64,000 nucleotides of DNA from the NCBI GenBank assembly GCA_045636145.1, contig JAZTWV010000030.1:1-64000 (forward strand), given 5' to 3'. A model generated the notes under the pieces. That model worked only from the letters and a program-made list of their open reading frames with translations. It did not search any database and had not been told where the DNA came from. Position 1 is the first letter of the stretch, and each line of letters opens with the position of its first letter. The translations under genes were made by a program, and so were the position numbers. The stretch is from Flemingiibacterium sp045636145 (GTDB lineage: Bacteria > Bacillota > Clostridia > Oscillospirales > CAG-272). This document shows positions 15,779 through 23,956 of this stretch, one piece after another.

Positions 15779-17527
15779 ATGGAAAAAAATAACGTACTTC
15801 TTTCAATAAAGGACCTTACGGTGAAATTCAGTGTTCGCGGAAGAACTCTTACCGCGATTCGCAATGTTTCACTTGACCTTTATGAAAACGAATCTATAGC
15901 AATTGTCGGCGAATCCGGTTCCGGTAAGTCGGTGCTTACCAAGACTTTTGCCGGTATGCTTGACCGAAACGGTTATATCAGCGAGGGAAGCATAATTTTC
16001 AGCGACGCGGAGCTTGCCGACACCAATGTGGCTGTGGGTAATTTCGAGCGAAAGCTTATTGCCTCTGCCGAGAAGAAGCTTAACGAATATTCAAAGCTGG
16101 AGCTTGGTGCCGGTATCTTCCGTCAGATGCTGGAGCTTGAGGCGGAAAACAAGCACCGCTATGAGCTTAGCGAAGATGATGAGAAGCGTATGAGCGATGC
16201 TATAGCTGAACTCAACTTCAAGCGCACCGAGACCTACAACTACAGGCTTACTGTTGATCCCCGCACTCAAAAAGCGGAATACAAAGAGCTTGGCGCGAAG
16301 ATAGCACAGCTTGATGAAGAGATCAAGGCTCTTGCGAAGGAGCGCGAAAAGAATATTGCCGCGAGCAAAGCTGCGGCTAAGGCTGATACCAAGTATCTTG
16401 CGGAATATAACGAAAAAATGGCGGCTCTTAAGGCCGAATACGCCAAAGCGATCACCGGAGAGGTGAGCGAGACAACAAAAGAGAGAAATGCACTCATTGC
16501 GAAGGAAATTTACCTTTCTGTTGGAAGATTTCCGCTCAAAAAGAGACTTTCGCTCATTAACGCCCTTACAAAGGCACTGAGAAAAGCCATGGGGCTTGGT
16601 GTGGACCTCGACGACGATAATACCAAGAACAAAATATTTGACGATATTGCGTTCAGAGTAAAATATCTTGACGAGACCGAAACAAATCTCCACGGAAAGT
16701 GCATACTCAATCTTGCAAAGGTGAAATATTCAAAGGACTGGACAAAAATCCGCGGCGGCAAGATCGCAACGGTGTTCCAGGACCCTATGACGTCGCTCAA
16801 TCCTATTGTAACCATCGGAAAGCAGATTACCTCGGTTATCTTGAAGCACCAGGAGTGCTCTGAGATAGAGGCAAGAAAGCGCGCCATCATACTCATGAAA
16901 AAGGTTGGTATTCCAAACGCCGAAAAGCGTTTTGACGACTATCCTTTCCAATATTCCGGCGGTATGCGTCAGAGAATCGTTATCGCTATTGCCCTCAGCT
17001 GTCAGCCAAAGATACTTATCTGCGACGAGCCGACCACGGCACTTGATGTTACTATTCAGGCGCAGATACTTAAGCTTATCAAGGACCTTCAGAGAGAGTT
17101 CGGCTATACCATCGTATTTATAACTCACGACCTTGGCGTTGTGGCGAATATCGCCGACCGTGTTGCGGTTCTTTACGCCGGACAGATCGTGGAGCTTGGT
17201 ACGGTAGAAGAGGTATTTTACGATTCACAGCACCCCTACACATGGGCACTGCTGTCGTCGCTTCCTCAGCTTGCGCAGAGAAATACCAAGCTGTATTCTA
17301 TCTCCGGTACACCCCCGTCACTTTACAATAAGATCGTGGGTGACGCGTTTGCACCGAGAAACCCATACTGCCTTAAGATAGATACTCTCAAAGAGCCGCC
17401 TATGTTTAAGGTTACCGAAACTCACTTCGCTAAAACATGGCTGCTTGATCCCCGTTCTCCCAAGGTGGAGCGTCCGGAGATCATCCAGGATATCCATGAA
17501 AAGATGATGAGTACATACAATATGTAA
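15779..17527 (+). CDS. oppD: Opp-type ABC transporter ATPase with a ~240-residue helical insertion
   Basis: ATP-binding subunit. Walker A is GESGSGKS (44-51), the Q-loop is VFQDPMTSLNP (Q334), the signature is YSGGMRQR, Walker B is ILICDEP, and the C-terminal Opp extension carries the usual HPYTWALLSSLP. In the family Walker A and Q-loop are about 50 residues apart; here they are about 283 apart. The extra part (about 80-318) is charged and largely predicted helical, rich in Lys, Glu and Ala, with coiled-coil-like stretches around 130-225. The catalytic core is intact, so the subunit should still hydrolyse ATP. Thirteen bases separate it from oppC. Confidence 0.92.
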   Translation: MEKNNVLLSIKDLTVKFSVRGRTLTAIRNVSLDLYENESIAIVGESGSGKSVLTKTFAGMLDRNGYISEGSIIFSDAELADTNVAVGNFERKLIASAEKKLNEYSKLELGAGIFRQMLELEAENKHRYELSEDDEKRMSDAIAELNFKRTETYNYRLTVDPRTQKAEYKELGAKIAQLDEEIKALAKEREKNIAASKAAAKADTKYLAEYNEKMAALKAEYAKAITGEVSETTKERNALIAKEIYLSVGRFPLKKRLSLINALTKALRKAMGLGVDLDDDNTKNKIFDDIAFRVKYLDETETNLHGKCILNLAKVKYSKDWTKIRGGKIATVFQDPMTSLNPIVTIGKQITSVILKHQECSEIEARKRAIILMKKVGIPNAEKRFDDYPFQYSGGMRQRIVIAIALSCQPKILICDEPTTALDVTIQAQILKLIKDLQREFGYTIVFITHDLGVVANIADRVAVLYAGQIVELGTVEEVFYDSQHPYTWALLSSLPQLAQRNTKLYSISGTPPSLYNKIVGDAFAPRNPYCLKIDTLKEPPMFKVTETHFAKTWLLDPRSPKVERPEIIQDIHEKMMSTYNM

Positions 17528-17539
17528 GGAGGAGAGACT

Positions 17540-18844
17540 GTGTCAATGGAAACTGAACAGAAGACACGCTCCGGCAAGCTGCCGGCAGTGGGTCCGAAGG
17601 ATGAAAACGGCAGAGAGATACTGCTCTCTCTCAAAAATGTTGATATAACCTTCGGTAAGGGCGACAAGGCAGTAAAGGCTGTAAAGAATGCCACCTTTGA
17701 TATCTACAAGGGTGAGACATTCTCGCTGGTTGGTGAATCCGGCTCAGGTAAAACAACTATCGGACGTGCGGTTATCCGCGTAAACCCCTGCGCCGCAGGC
17801 GAGATACAGTATAAAGGTGTACGTATTTCGGGCAAGATATCCCATGCCCTTGACCGCGAGGTTATCAGAAATATACAGATGGTGTTCCAGGACCCCGCGG
17901 CATCTCTTAACGAGCGTGCTACTGTAGATTACATCGTGTCTGAGGGTCTCTATAATTTCCACCTTTTCAAGAACGAGAAGGAACGCGTTAAAAAGGTAGA
18001 GGATATTATCGAGGCGGTAGGTCTGCTCCCTGAGCATCTTACGCGTTATCCCCATGAATTCTCCGGCGGTCAGCGTCAGAGAATCGGTATAGCACGTGCA
18101 ATGGTAATGGAGCCGGAGCTGGTTATTGCGGATGAGCCAATATCGGCGCTTGACGTGTCCATTCGCGCTCAGGTGCTTAACCTGATGAAGAAATTCCAGC
18201 GTGAGCGCAACATCACATATATGTTTATTGCTCACGACCTCTCGGTTGTCAGATTTATCTCTGACCGTATCGGCGTTATCTATAAGGGCGATATCGTTGA
18301 GGTTGCCGAGGCGGAGGAGCTGTTTAATTATCCGCTCCACCCCTATACGCGCTCGCTTATTTCCGCCATTCCGATTCCCGATCCCAAGCTTGAAAAAAGC
18401 AAGGTGCTGTTCACATACGACCCGTCGGTGCACGATTACAGCGAGGATAAACCCGAGCTGTGCGATGTTGGTCACGGTCATTTTGTGTACGGAAACAAAA
18501 AAGAGATCGAGGAATACAAGGCCATCCGCGAGGCAGGCGTGCCGATGAAATCGGTAACATTCAGAAGCGAGACCGAGGCGGCGGAAGCACCTGCACCGGA
18601 AGTGGAGGAAATATCCATAAACGAAGAAATACTTGATACCCCCCTGCACGATACGGGAAGCAAATGGTATTCGGTTGCTTCCTTCTTCCTGCCACCGGTG
18701 GGACTTATTGCAGGCGGTATATTCAAGCACTTTAAGCATATAAGAAACTTTAAGGCGTGCCTTAAGGGTGCACTTGCAGGCTTTGGCGTTGCGGCGGCAA
18801 TCGTCGTGCTGTTCCTCATACTTCTTATTTTTGCTGTAATTTGA
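17540..18844 (+). CDS. oppF: Opp-type ABC transporter ATPase with hydrophobic C-terminal tail
   Basis: The partner ATPase. It has Walker A GESGSGKTT, MVFQDPAASLN, signature FSGGQRQRIGIARAM, Walker B LVIADEP, and the Opp C-terminal HPYTRSLISAIP. Beyond the normal end (near residue 330) there is an acidic linker and then a tail of about 65 residues with two hydrophobic stretches (ASFFLPPVGLIAGGIF and AAAIVVLFLILLIFAVI) separated by a basic segment. The tail should insert in the membrane. The start is GTG at 17540 behind AAGGAGGAG; ATG two codons later is possible. It is the last gene of the operon, before a strong terminator. Confidence 0.92.
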   Translation: MSMETEQKTRSGKLPAVGPKDENGREILLSLKNVDITFGKGDKAVKAVKNATFDIYKGETFSLVGESGSGKTTIGRAVIRVNPCAAGEIQYKGVRISGKISHALDREVIRNIQMVFQDPAASLNERATVDYIVSEGLYNFHLFKNEKERVKKVEDIIEAVGLLPEHLTRYPHEFSGGQRQRIGIARAMVMEPELVIADEPISALDVSIRAQVLNLMKKFQRERNITYMFIAHDLSVVRFISDRIGVIYKGDIVEVAEAEELFNYPLHPYTRSLISAIPIPDPKLEKSKVLFTYDPSVHDYSEDKPELCDVGHGHFVYGNKKEIEEYKAIREAGVPMKSVTFRSETEAAEAPAPEVEEISINEEILDTPLHDTGSKWYSVASFFLPPVGLIAGGIFKHFKHIRNFKACLKGALAGFGVAAAIVVLFLILLIFAVI

Positions 18845-18849
18845 TTCCC

Positions 18850-18890
18850 TTGGGGTTGTCACATTTTATGGGACAACCCCAAAGTATATT
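18850..18890 (+). terminator. Terminator of the opp operon
   Basis: TTGGGGTTGTC pairs exactly with GACAACCCCAA (11 bp) around an 11-base loop, followed by AGTATATTTATCTT. The T run is weak. It is placed 5 bases after the oppF stop. Confidence 0.78.
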
Positions 18891-18907
18891 TATCTTGCGG
18901 AGTGTAT

Positions 18908-20173
18908 ATGAAAAACACAGATGATAAACGTCCCCGCGGTGTGGGCGATGTAAAAAACATCGAGGTCTCCGAATCTCATATCAAACCCCGTGCCATATTT
19001 GCGGCAGTTTTTTTGGTCATAGGAATAGCGGCTATAGGTATATTCGTTCATTCTATGCTCACCACAGAGCCGGGATGGCAGACGGTTGAATTGAACCTAT
19101 CCGAGCCGAGTGCGGCGGATGAATTTACATTAACCTATCTGTTCGGCACAGGAGAGATGTCGCCTGCCGCGGAAAATAAGCTTATTGAGTCTGTTTATGC
19201 CGATGCCTGCCAAAAGGCATACAAGCTGTTTGATTCTGAGCTTCTGTTTGACGGCGTAAGCAATGTTGCATATATAAACGCTCATATAAACGAGGAAATA
19301 TCCGTAGACCCCGTTCTTTATGATGCTTTTTCAAAGATAGAAGCTTATGGTAGCCGATATCTGTATCTTGCGCCTGTATACGGTGAGTACGATGCGGCGT
19401 TTTTCGGTATCGAAATGCCGTCCGCTGCGGCAGAGCTTGATCCGTATGTAAACTTGGAGTTTGCACAGGAGCTTAGTACCCTTGCGGAATATGCCGCATC
19501 GCCCGAACATATATCATTAAATCTCCTCGGAGACAGCAAAATAATGCTGTCTGTGTCGGAGGAATACCTTGAATTTGCAAAAGAATACGGTATTACTTCA
19601 TATATTGATTTTTACCGTACAAAAAATGCGTTTATTATTGATTATCTGGCACAGGTTTTGCAGGAAAACGGCTTCGGATGCGCCACTATTACAAGCTATG
19701 ACGGGTATACCCGAAATTTAGATGTCAGGGGCGACGAGTACGTTTTTAACATCTTCGACCGTGTTGGCGGCGAGGTTTACAGAGCGGCAGAGCTTTATTA
19801 TACCGCGCCGAGGGCAGTGGTGAGCTTTCGCGACTATCCTGCAAGCGAGCGCGAGAGCTACAACTACTATATGTACGGTGACAGAATTATATCTCCGTTT
19901 ATTGATACAGCTGACGGACTTTACAGGTGCGCTGTAAGCAGTTTGACCGCATATTCGGGACATATGGGGTGTGCCGATGTGCTTCTTCGCGTTCTGCCGG
20001 TATATATTTCAGATGCAGTGGACGCGGAGGCGCTGGAATCACTTGCAGATGATAAGATTTACAGCGTTTGGTGCGAGGATTCTGTAATATACTCCACGGA
20101 TGAAAAAGCGCGGATAGAGGGAATATACAGTGATGAGGAGAGGGGATATACCCTTGCTCACGCGGATTCGTAA
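18908..20173 (+). CDS. Unrecognised membrane-anchored extracellular protein
   Basis: 421 residues. A basic N-terminal tail (about 25 residues) is followed by one membrane segment, AIFAAVFLVIGIAAIGIFV. The remaining roughly 370 residues, which should face outside, are rich in Tyr, Ala, Asp and Glu. I recognise no catalytic motif. Two repeated themes are visible: tyrosine-rich short strands (AYGSRYLYLAPVYGEYD, YYTAPR, YNYYMYGD) and alternating acidic helices. The chosen ATG has GCGGAG upstream; GTG two codons earlier is possible. The gene lies 63 bases after oppF, beyond a terminator, with no clear promoter of its own, so read-through from opp may be its source of transcription. Function unknown. 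Confidence 0.75.
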   Translation: MKNTDDKRPRGVGDVKNIEVSESHIKPRAIFAAVFLVIGIAAIGIFVHSMLTTEPGWQTVELNLSEPSAADEFTLTYLFGTGEMSPAAENKLIESVYADACQKAYKLFDSELLFDGVSNVAYINAHINEEISVDPVLYDAFSKIEAYGSRYLYLAPVYGEYDAAFFGIEMPSAAAELDPYVNLEFAQELSTLAEYAASPEHISLNLLGDSKIMLSVSEEYLEFAKEYGITSYIDFYRTKNAFIIDYLAQVLQENGFGCATITSYDGYTRNLDVRGDEYVFNIFDRVGGEVYRAAELYYTAPRAVVSFRDYPASERESYNYYMYGDRIISPFIDTADGLYRCAVSSLTAYSGHMGCADVLLRVLPVYISDAVDAEALESLADDKIYSVWCEDSVIYSTDEKARIEGIYSDEERGYTLAHADS

Positions 20174-20225
20174 ACGAAAGGAAACCATACGCCTATTAAG
20201 CGTGATGTCCTTAAAGGAGAATAGG

Positions 20226-20259
20226 AAAAAGGCAGGCAGTTTTAATTGCCTGTCTTTTT
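20226..20259 (+). terminator. Terminator after the anchored-protein gene
   Basis: AAAAGGCAGGCA pairs with TGCCTGTCTTTT (one mismatch) around an 8-base loop, with T residues at the end. It marks the left side of the restriction-modification island. Confidence 0.78.
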
Positions 20260-20338
20260 GCTATATGGGTTTTGGCTATGACCAATTTGCATTTGATCAG
20301 TCGAATGCCATGCTCGCACTTTGTTTTTTGGATTATAA

Positions 20339-21076
20339 TTAATCTAATCTGATAACCCAACTCTTATCAAAAGCTAAAGTTTTTAACACACTCGCTTTAT
20401 CCAACTTTTCGGGCACTTTTATCTTCAAATGATAGCGTTCCTCGGGGATTTCTTCTATGATAGTGAATTGACTTCCGTGAGGCTGCCAAGTAAACTTGTG
20501 AATATGATCCTCTTTAGTATATCCTTCAAGATTACCTCTGCCGTTCCATTCAAACACAAACTGCTCGGCATCGTAACGAACAGTTTCCGTTTCAAATACC
20601 AAATATTCGTCATAGTTCGGACCTTTGACCAAAACAACAGTTCTTGCAAACTTGAAATATTGACGAATGCCTGATACGCGCTCATTCCATATATCAAGAA
20701 CCATTTTGCCGATTTCATTCGGTTCAGCTTCCGTTATTCTATCAACACCGAAACTATATGTAGGAGAGTTTCTACCGCTTATTAGTCTAACTGTCTTTTG
20801 CTCCCCCATGTTGCTACTTGACTTTACGGTTTTTGCACTCCAACAGCAGTTATCTAACACAACATCGTCCAAACCAATATTGGAAGGATGCCACTCTGCG
20901 CCTATGCAATTTGCAAATACTTGTTCCCATTCGTTGCCCTCTAAAGACATCGTGGATTTTGTTGCCAACATATAAACTATATCTTCTGCAAAGCGTTCAA
21001 TGAATGCAGAAGGAAACTGATTTATGGGATATGGGGGCACAGCTTTAGTTACGGTTCTTAATCTCGGTTCAGCCAT
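20339..21076 (-). CDS. Probable type II restriction endonuclease
   Basis: A 245-residue soluble protein divergent from a DNA cytosine methyltransferase. Its pattern suggests a PD-(D/E)xK nuclease: an acidic helix with GNEWEQVF near residue 47, then GLDDVVLDN (68-76), then CCWSAKTVK, where Ser-x-Lys would replace the usual (D/E)xK. I do not recognise a specific restriction family, so the call leans on the neighbour. The ATG has AGGAGGA upstream. The gene is AT-richer than its surroundings and uses codons unlike the housekeeping genes, which supports acquisition together with the methyltransferase. Recognition site unknown. Confidence 0.7.
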   Translation of the reverse strand: MAEPRLRTVTKAVPPYPINQFPSAFIERFAEDIVYMLATKSTMSLEGNEWEQVFANCIGAEWHPSNIGLDDVVLDNCCWSAKTVKSSSNMGEQKTVRLISGRNSPTYSFGVDRITEAEPNEIGKMVLDIWNERVSGIRQYFKFARTVVLVKGPNYDEYLVFETETVRYDAEQFVFEWNGRGNLEGYTKEDHIHKFTWQPHGSQFTIIEEIPEERYHLKIKVPEKLDKASVLKTLAFDKSWVIRLD

Positions 21077-21109
21077 ATCTTCCTCCTAAGATATAAATAG
21101 TTATTTCAT

Positions 21110-21226
21110 ATTATATCATATTTTTTTGTCATTGTATATAGCTAAAAATAAATTTTAGCGAATCTTCGAAATTCTCTTGACAATTCCCTCCGCTTTGTGT
21201 TATACTAAACGAGAAGCAAACTTCTC
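21110..21226. promoter_or_regulatory. Divergent control region of the restriction-modification pair
   Basis: Rightward promoter: TTGACA (21177-21182), 18 bases, TATACT (21201-21206). Leftward promoter: TATACA (21133-21138), 17 bases, TATAAT (21110-21115). Three palindromes lie between or next to them: GCTAAAA/TTTTAGC (21141-21159), an imperfect one centred on TTCGAA (21160-21174), and GAGAAG/CTTCTC (21211-21226) at the methyltransferase transcript start. The last is well placed as an operator for the HTH domain of the methyltransferase; that role is inferred. Confidence 0.72.
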
Positions 21227-21248
21227 ATAGTTGGTGAAGGAGTGTACT

Positions 21249-22433
21249 ATGATTTCTACTGTTGAAATACAAAGAAAGCGTGTTGGATTGACACAAACCG
21301 AGCTATCTAACAAAGTCGGTATTAGCCGTAGGGCACTTTTGTCTATCGAAAAATCCACCTCTATTCCCTCGGTGGATATAGCATTAAAATTAGCGTCCAT
21401 ACTTAATACAACTGTTGAAGATCTGTTCCGTGTTTCTGACACAATGGCTACACCCGAGGTTGTAATTTCTACGCCCATTATTCCGATACAATCTCCCAAT
21501 AATAAATGGAATACATTTAAGTTTATTGATTTGTTCGCAGGCATTGGAGGTATTCGACTTGGTTTTGAGAGTGTAGGAGGACAATGCGTATTTTCCTCTG
21601 AGTTTGATGAAGATGCGTGTAAGACCTATGAAGCAAACTTTGGCGAACACCCTTCGGGAGATATAACCAAAATCAATGCGGAGGATATTCCCGACTTTGA
21701 TATCCTTCTTGGCGGATTTCCTTGTCAAGCCTTCTCCATTATAGGGAAAAAAGAGGGATTTGCCAACGAAACTTGCGGCACTCTGTTCTTTGATGTTGAG
21801 CGCATACTAAAGGTGAAACGCCCTTCGGCATTTATGCTTGAGAATGTTAGAAACTTAGTAGCGCACGATAACGGAAACACATTTAAGGTTATCCGTGAAC
21901 ATTTGGAAGCTCTCGGATATACCGTTTACGCAAAGGTTCTCAATGCTCTTGACTACGGTGTACCGCAGAAGAGAGAAAGAATTATAATTGTTGGCTTCTT
22001 GAAGGATATTCCGTTTGAATTTCCAAAGCCTGTTTGCGAAAGCGCAAGACTTTCGCTTTCCGATATTCTTGAAGAGAATGTCGATGCAAGATACTATGTA
22101 AAAGAACCCATCAAGTTATCAAGGCTTGAACGGTTGCGTGACAAAGACTATCCAAAGCCGTATATTTCTCACGAGAATATGGCAGGCTCGGTTACACCGC
22201 ATCCGTATTCTTCCGCTCTTCGTGCAGGTGCTTCTGCAAACTATATTCTTGTTAATGATGAACGTCGTCCGACAGAGAGAGAAATGCTTCGTATCCAAGG
22301 ATTTCCCGATACATTCAAAATCGTATTACCCTATGGTAAGATAAAGAAACAATGTGGCAACTCCGTAGCTGTACCTGTGATTAAAGCAGTAGCTGCTGAA
22401 ATGCTCAAATCCTTACGAACATACGATTGTTAA
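21249..22433 (+). CDS. DNA (cytosine-5) methyltransferase with N-terminal XRE-type HTH domain
   Basis: 394 residues in two parts. Residues 1-60 form an XRE helix-turn-helix (RKRVGLTQTELSNKVGISRR). From about residue 85 there is a complete C5 methyltransferase: motif I FIDLFAGIGGIRLGFE, motif IV GGFPCQAFS with the catalytic Cys, motif VI ENVRNL, motif VIII QKRERIIIVG, a target-recognition region with PHPYSSALRAGASANYI, and motifs IX/X ending QCGNSVAVPV. It should protect host DNA and, through the HTH part, control its own operon, as known for SsoII-type enzymes. The ATG at 21249 has GAAGGAG seven bases upstream. Its stop codon overlaps a terminator. Confidence 0.93.
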   Translation: MISTVEIQRKRVGLTQTELSNKVGISRRALLSIEKSTSIPSVDIALKLASILNTTVEDLFRVSDTMATPEVVISTPIIPIQSPNNKWNTFKFIDLFAGIGGIRLGFESVGGQCVFSSEFDEDACKTYEANFGEHPSGDITKINAEDIPDFDILLGGFPCQAFSIIGKKEGFANETCGTLFFDVERILKVKRPSAFMLENVRNLVAHDNGNTFKVIREHLEALGYTVYAKVLNALDYGVPQKRERIIIVGFLKDIPFEFPKPVCESARLSLSDILEENVDARYYVKEPIKLSRLERLRDKDYPKPYISHENMAGSVTPHPYSSALRAGASANYILVNDERRPTEREMLRIQGFPDTFKIVLPYGKIKKQCGNSVAVPVIKAVAAEMLKSLRTYDC

Positions 22434-22460
22434 GGGGCTTTTTTTACAGCCCCTTTTTAT
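22432..22460 (+). terminator. Terminator of the methyltransferase gene
   Basis: AAGGGGCT/AGCCCCTT (8 bp) with an 8-base T-rich loop and TTTAT after it. The stem begins inside the stop codon. Confidence 0.85.
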
Positions 22461-22489
22461 TGTACGAACTTTTTTAGGTAATCGGACAC

Positions 22490-23170
22490 TTACTTTTTTC
22501 CTTGCGACGCCTTGGCACAGAGTGCGGCGAAAAGAATATCCGATTCGCGGGTGATCATATGCTCCGGATGCCACTGAACTCCAATACAGAAACGCTTTCC
22601 GACCCCCTCTGCCGCTTCGGCAATGCCGTCCTCCGAGACTGCCGTTATACGAAGTCCGTTGGCAGGAGTGCGGATGGCTTGATGGTGAAAACTGTTGACT
22701 TCAAGTGTATCTACGGACAAAAGTTCATTTAAGTAACTGTTTTCTGCGATGTGTATGGTGTGGGACGGCTGCTCGCGCGAGAGCTTCTGCGTGTGATTTG
22801 GTATATGGAAATGCAAACTGCCGCCAAGAGCGGCGTTCAGCACCTGAATGCCTCTGCATATGCCGAGAATGGGCATATCTCTTGAAAATGCAAGGCGTGT
22901 CAGCTCTAATTCGTATTCATCACGCTCCGGAGATGCTTCAAAGAGAAATGCGGGGTCGTATTCTTCGATTCCGCAGAGCCGCGGCGCAATGTCACCGCCT
23001 CCGCTTAGCAGAATGCCGTCGCAAATGCCAAGCGCAGAGCGTGGTCTGCCGATTGGAGGGAGCATTATGGGAATACCGCCTGCGCGAAGTATGGCGGTAC
23101 AGTATTTGCGGCGAAGAAAGTAGTCGCCGTCCGAATTGTTGCCTGTTGTAATGCCGATCATAGGATTCAT
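22490..23170 (-). CDS. Gamma-glutamyl-gamma-aminobutyrate hydrolase family protein (peptidase C26)
   Basis: A class I glutamine-amidotransferase-like hydrolase of 226 residues. The nucleophile elbow is GICRGIQVLNAALGG (Cys near residue 103), and the His-Glu pair is in VQWHPEHM (near 204-206). An oxyanion GGGD motif lies near residue 57 (LLSGGGDIAPRLCG). Relatives include PuuD, which splits gamma-glutamyl-GABA, and peptidases acting on gamma-glutamyl bonds; the substrate is not determined here. No signal peptide. AAGGTGG precedes the ATG. It stands alone, converging on the methyltransferase. Confidence 0.88.
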   Translation of the reverse strand: MNPMIGITTGNNSDGDYFLRRKYCTAILRAGGIPIMLPPIGRPRSALGICDGILLSGGGDIAPRLCGIEEYDPAFLFEASPERDEYELELTRLAFSRDMPILGICRGIQVLNAALGGSLHFHIPNHTQKLSREQPSHTIHIAENSYLNELLSVDTLEVNSFHHQAIRTPANGLRITAVSEDGIAEAAEGVGKRFCIGVQWHPEHMITRESDILFAALCAKASQGKK

Positions 23171-23289
23171 ATCTTATTCCACCTTTTACTTTTGGTATAT
23201 TACTTACATTTACAGTATAATCCCATGAAGCACGCAGTGACACCCACTTTTATCTGTTATGCAGAATTTGTAAAAATTTTTAAAACCTG

Positions 23290-23318
23290 TTTACTTGTGA
23301 GAAAATTTATGTTATAAT
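23290..23318 (+). promoter_or_regulatory. Promoter of nrdR
   Basis: TTTACT (23290-23295), 17 bases, TATAAT (23313-23318). The leader contains a short perfect hairpin GCCTCCGC/GCGGAGGC (23332-23350, 3-base loop) and then about 80 bases before the start codon. Confidence 0.75.
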
Positions 23319-23429
23319 AAAAGCGTTGAATGCCTCCGCCAAGCGGAGGCGGAATAAGGAAATTGTATTTAAACGATATTCACCCATGCGTGATACCATC
23401 ACGCTAAAAGAAAGGCTCGGTTTAGAATT

Positions 23430-23912
23430 ATGAGATGCCCTGTCTGCGGATGTGCTCAGGATAAAGTCCTTGATACAAGACCAATAGATGATGAGCGCAG
23501 TATACGCCGCCGCAGAGAATGCCTTAACTGTCAGCACAGATTTACCTCGTATGAGACGGTTGAAAAAGCATCGCTGATAGTATGCAAGCGCGATAATACC
23601 AGAGAAGCGTTCAGCCGCGATAAGATAATGAACGGAATAAAAAAAGCCTGCCAGAAGCGTCCTGTATCGCTCAGGCAGATGAGTGCTATCGTTGAGGGAA
23701 TAGAGTCCGATTTCCAAAACAGTATGCGTGCGGAGGTATCCACTACCGAAATCGGTGAGCGCATAATGAACGGTCTTCGTGAGCTTGACGAGGTGGCATA
23801 TATACGCTTTGCCTCGGTTTACCGGGATTTTGACGACCTCGATTCATTCCTTGAGGAGCTTGATAATCTTAAAAAGCTCAAAGAAGAACGCGAAAAGAGC
23901 AAAAAACAGTAA
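23430..23912 (+). CDS. nrdR: Transcriptional repressor NrdR
   Basis: Represses ribonucleotide reductase genes by sensing ATP/dATP. The 160-residue protein has the zinc ribbon with CPVCG at the start and CLNCQHRF near residue 32, followed by the ATP-cone domain (VCKRDNTREAFSRDKI and on to VAYIRFASVYRDFDD). Length and order are canonical. The basic, charged tail (KKLKEEREKSKKQ) is typical. It has its own promoter, and the stop codon runs into a perfect inverted repeat that also ends the convergent acetyltransferase gene. No NrdR boxes are visible in the immediate upstream region. Confidence 0.96.
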   Translation: MRCPVCGCAQDKVLDTRPIDDERSIRRRRECLNCQHRFTSYETVEKASLIVCKRDNTREAFSRDKIMNGIKKACQKRPVSLRQMSAIVEGIESDFQNSMRAEVSTTEIGERIMNGLRELDEVAYIRFASVYRDFDDLDSFLEELDNLKKLKEEREKSKKQ

Positions 23913-23956
23913 GAAAACGCTTCATCGGTCAGATGACCGATGAAGCGTTTTCTTCA
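23911..23956. terminator. Bidirectional terminator, perfect 20-bp stem, overlapping both coding ends
   Basis: The 20 bases at 23911-23930 (AAGAAAACGCTTCATCGGTC) are exactly complementary to 23935-23954 around the loop AGAT. T residues lie on each outer side, so it works in both directions. It starts in the nrdR stop codon and covers the last eight codons of the acetyltransferase. Confidence 0.92.

Noticed and set aside
20130..20342. A 70-codon plus-strand frame between the anchored protein and the nuclease gene.
   Set aside because: It runs through the terminator at 20226-20259 and overlaps the end of the real gene in another frame, with no ribosome site.
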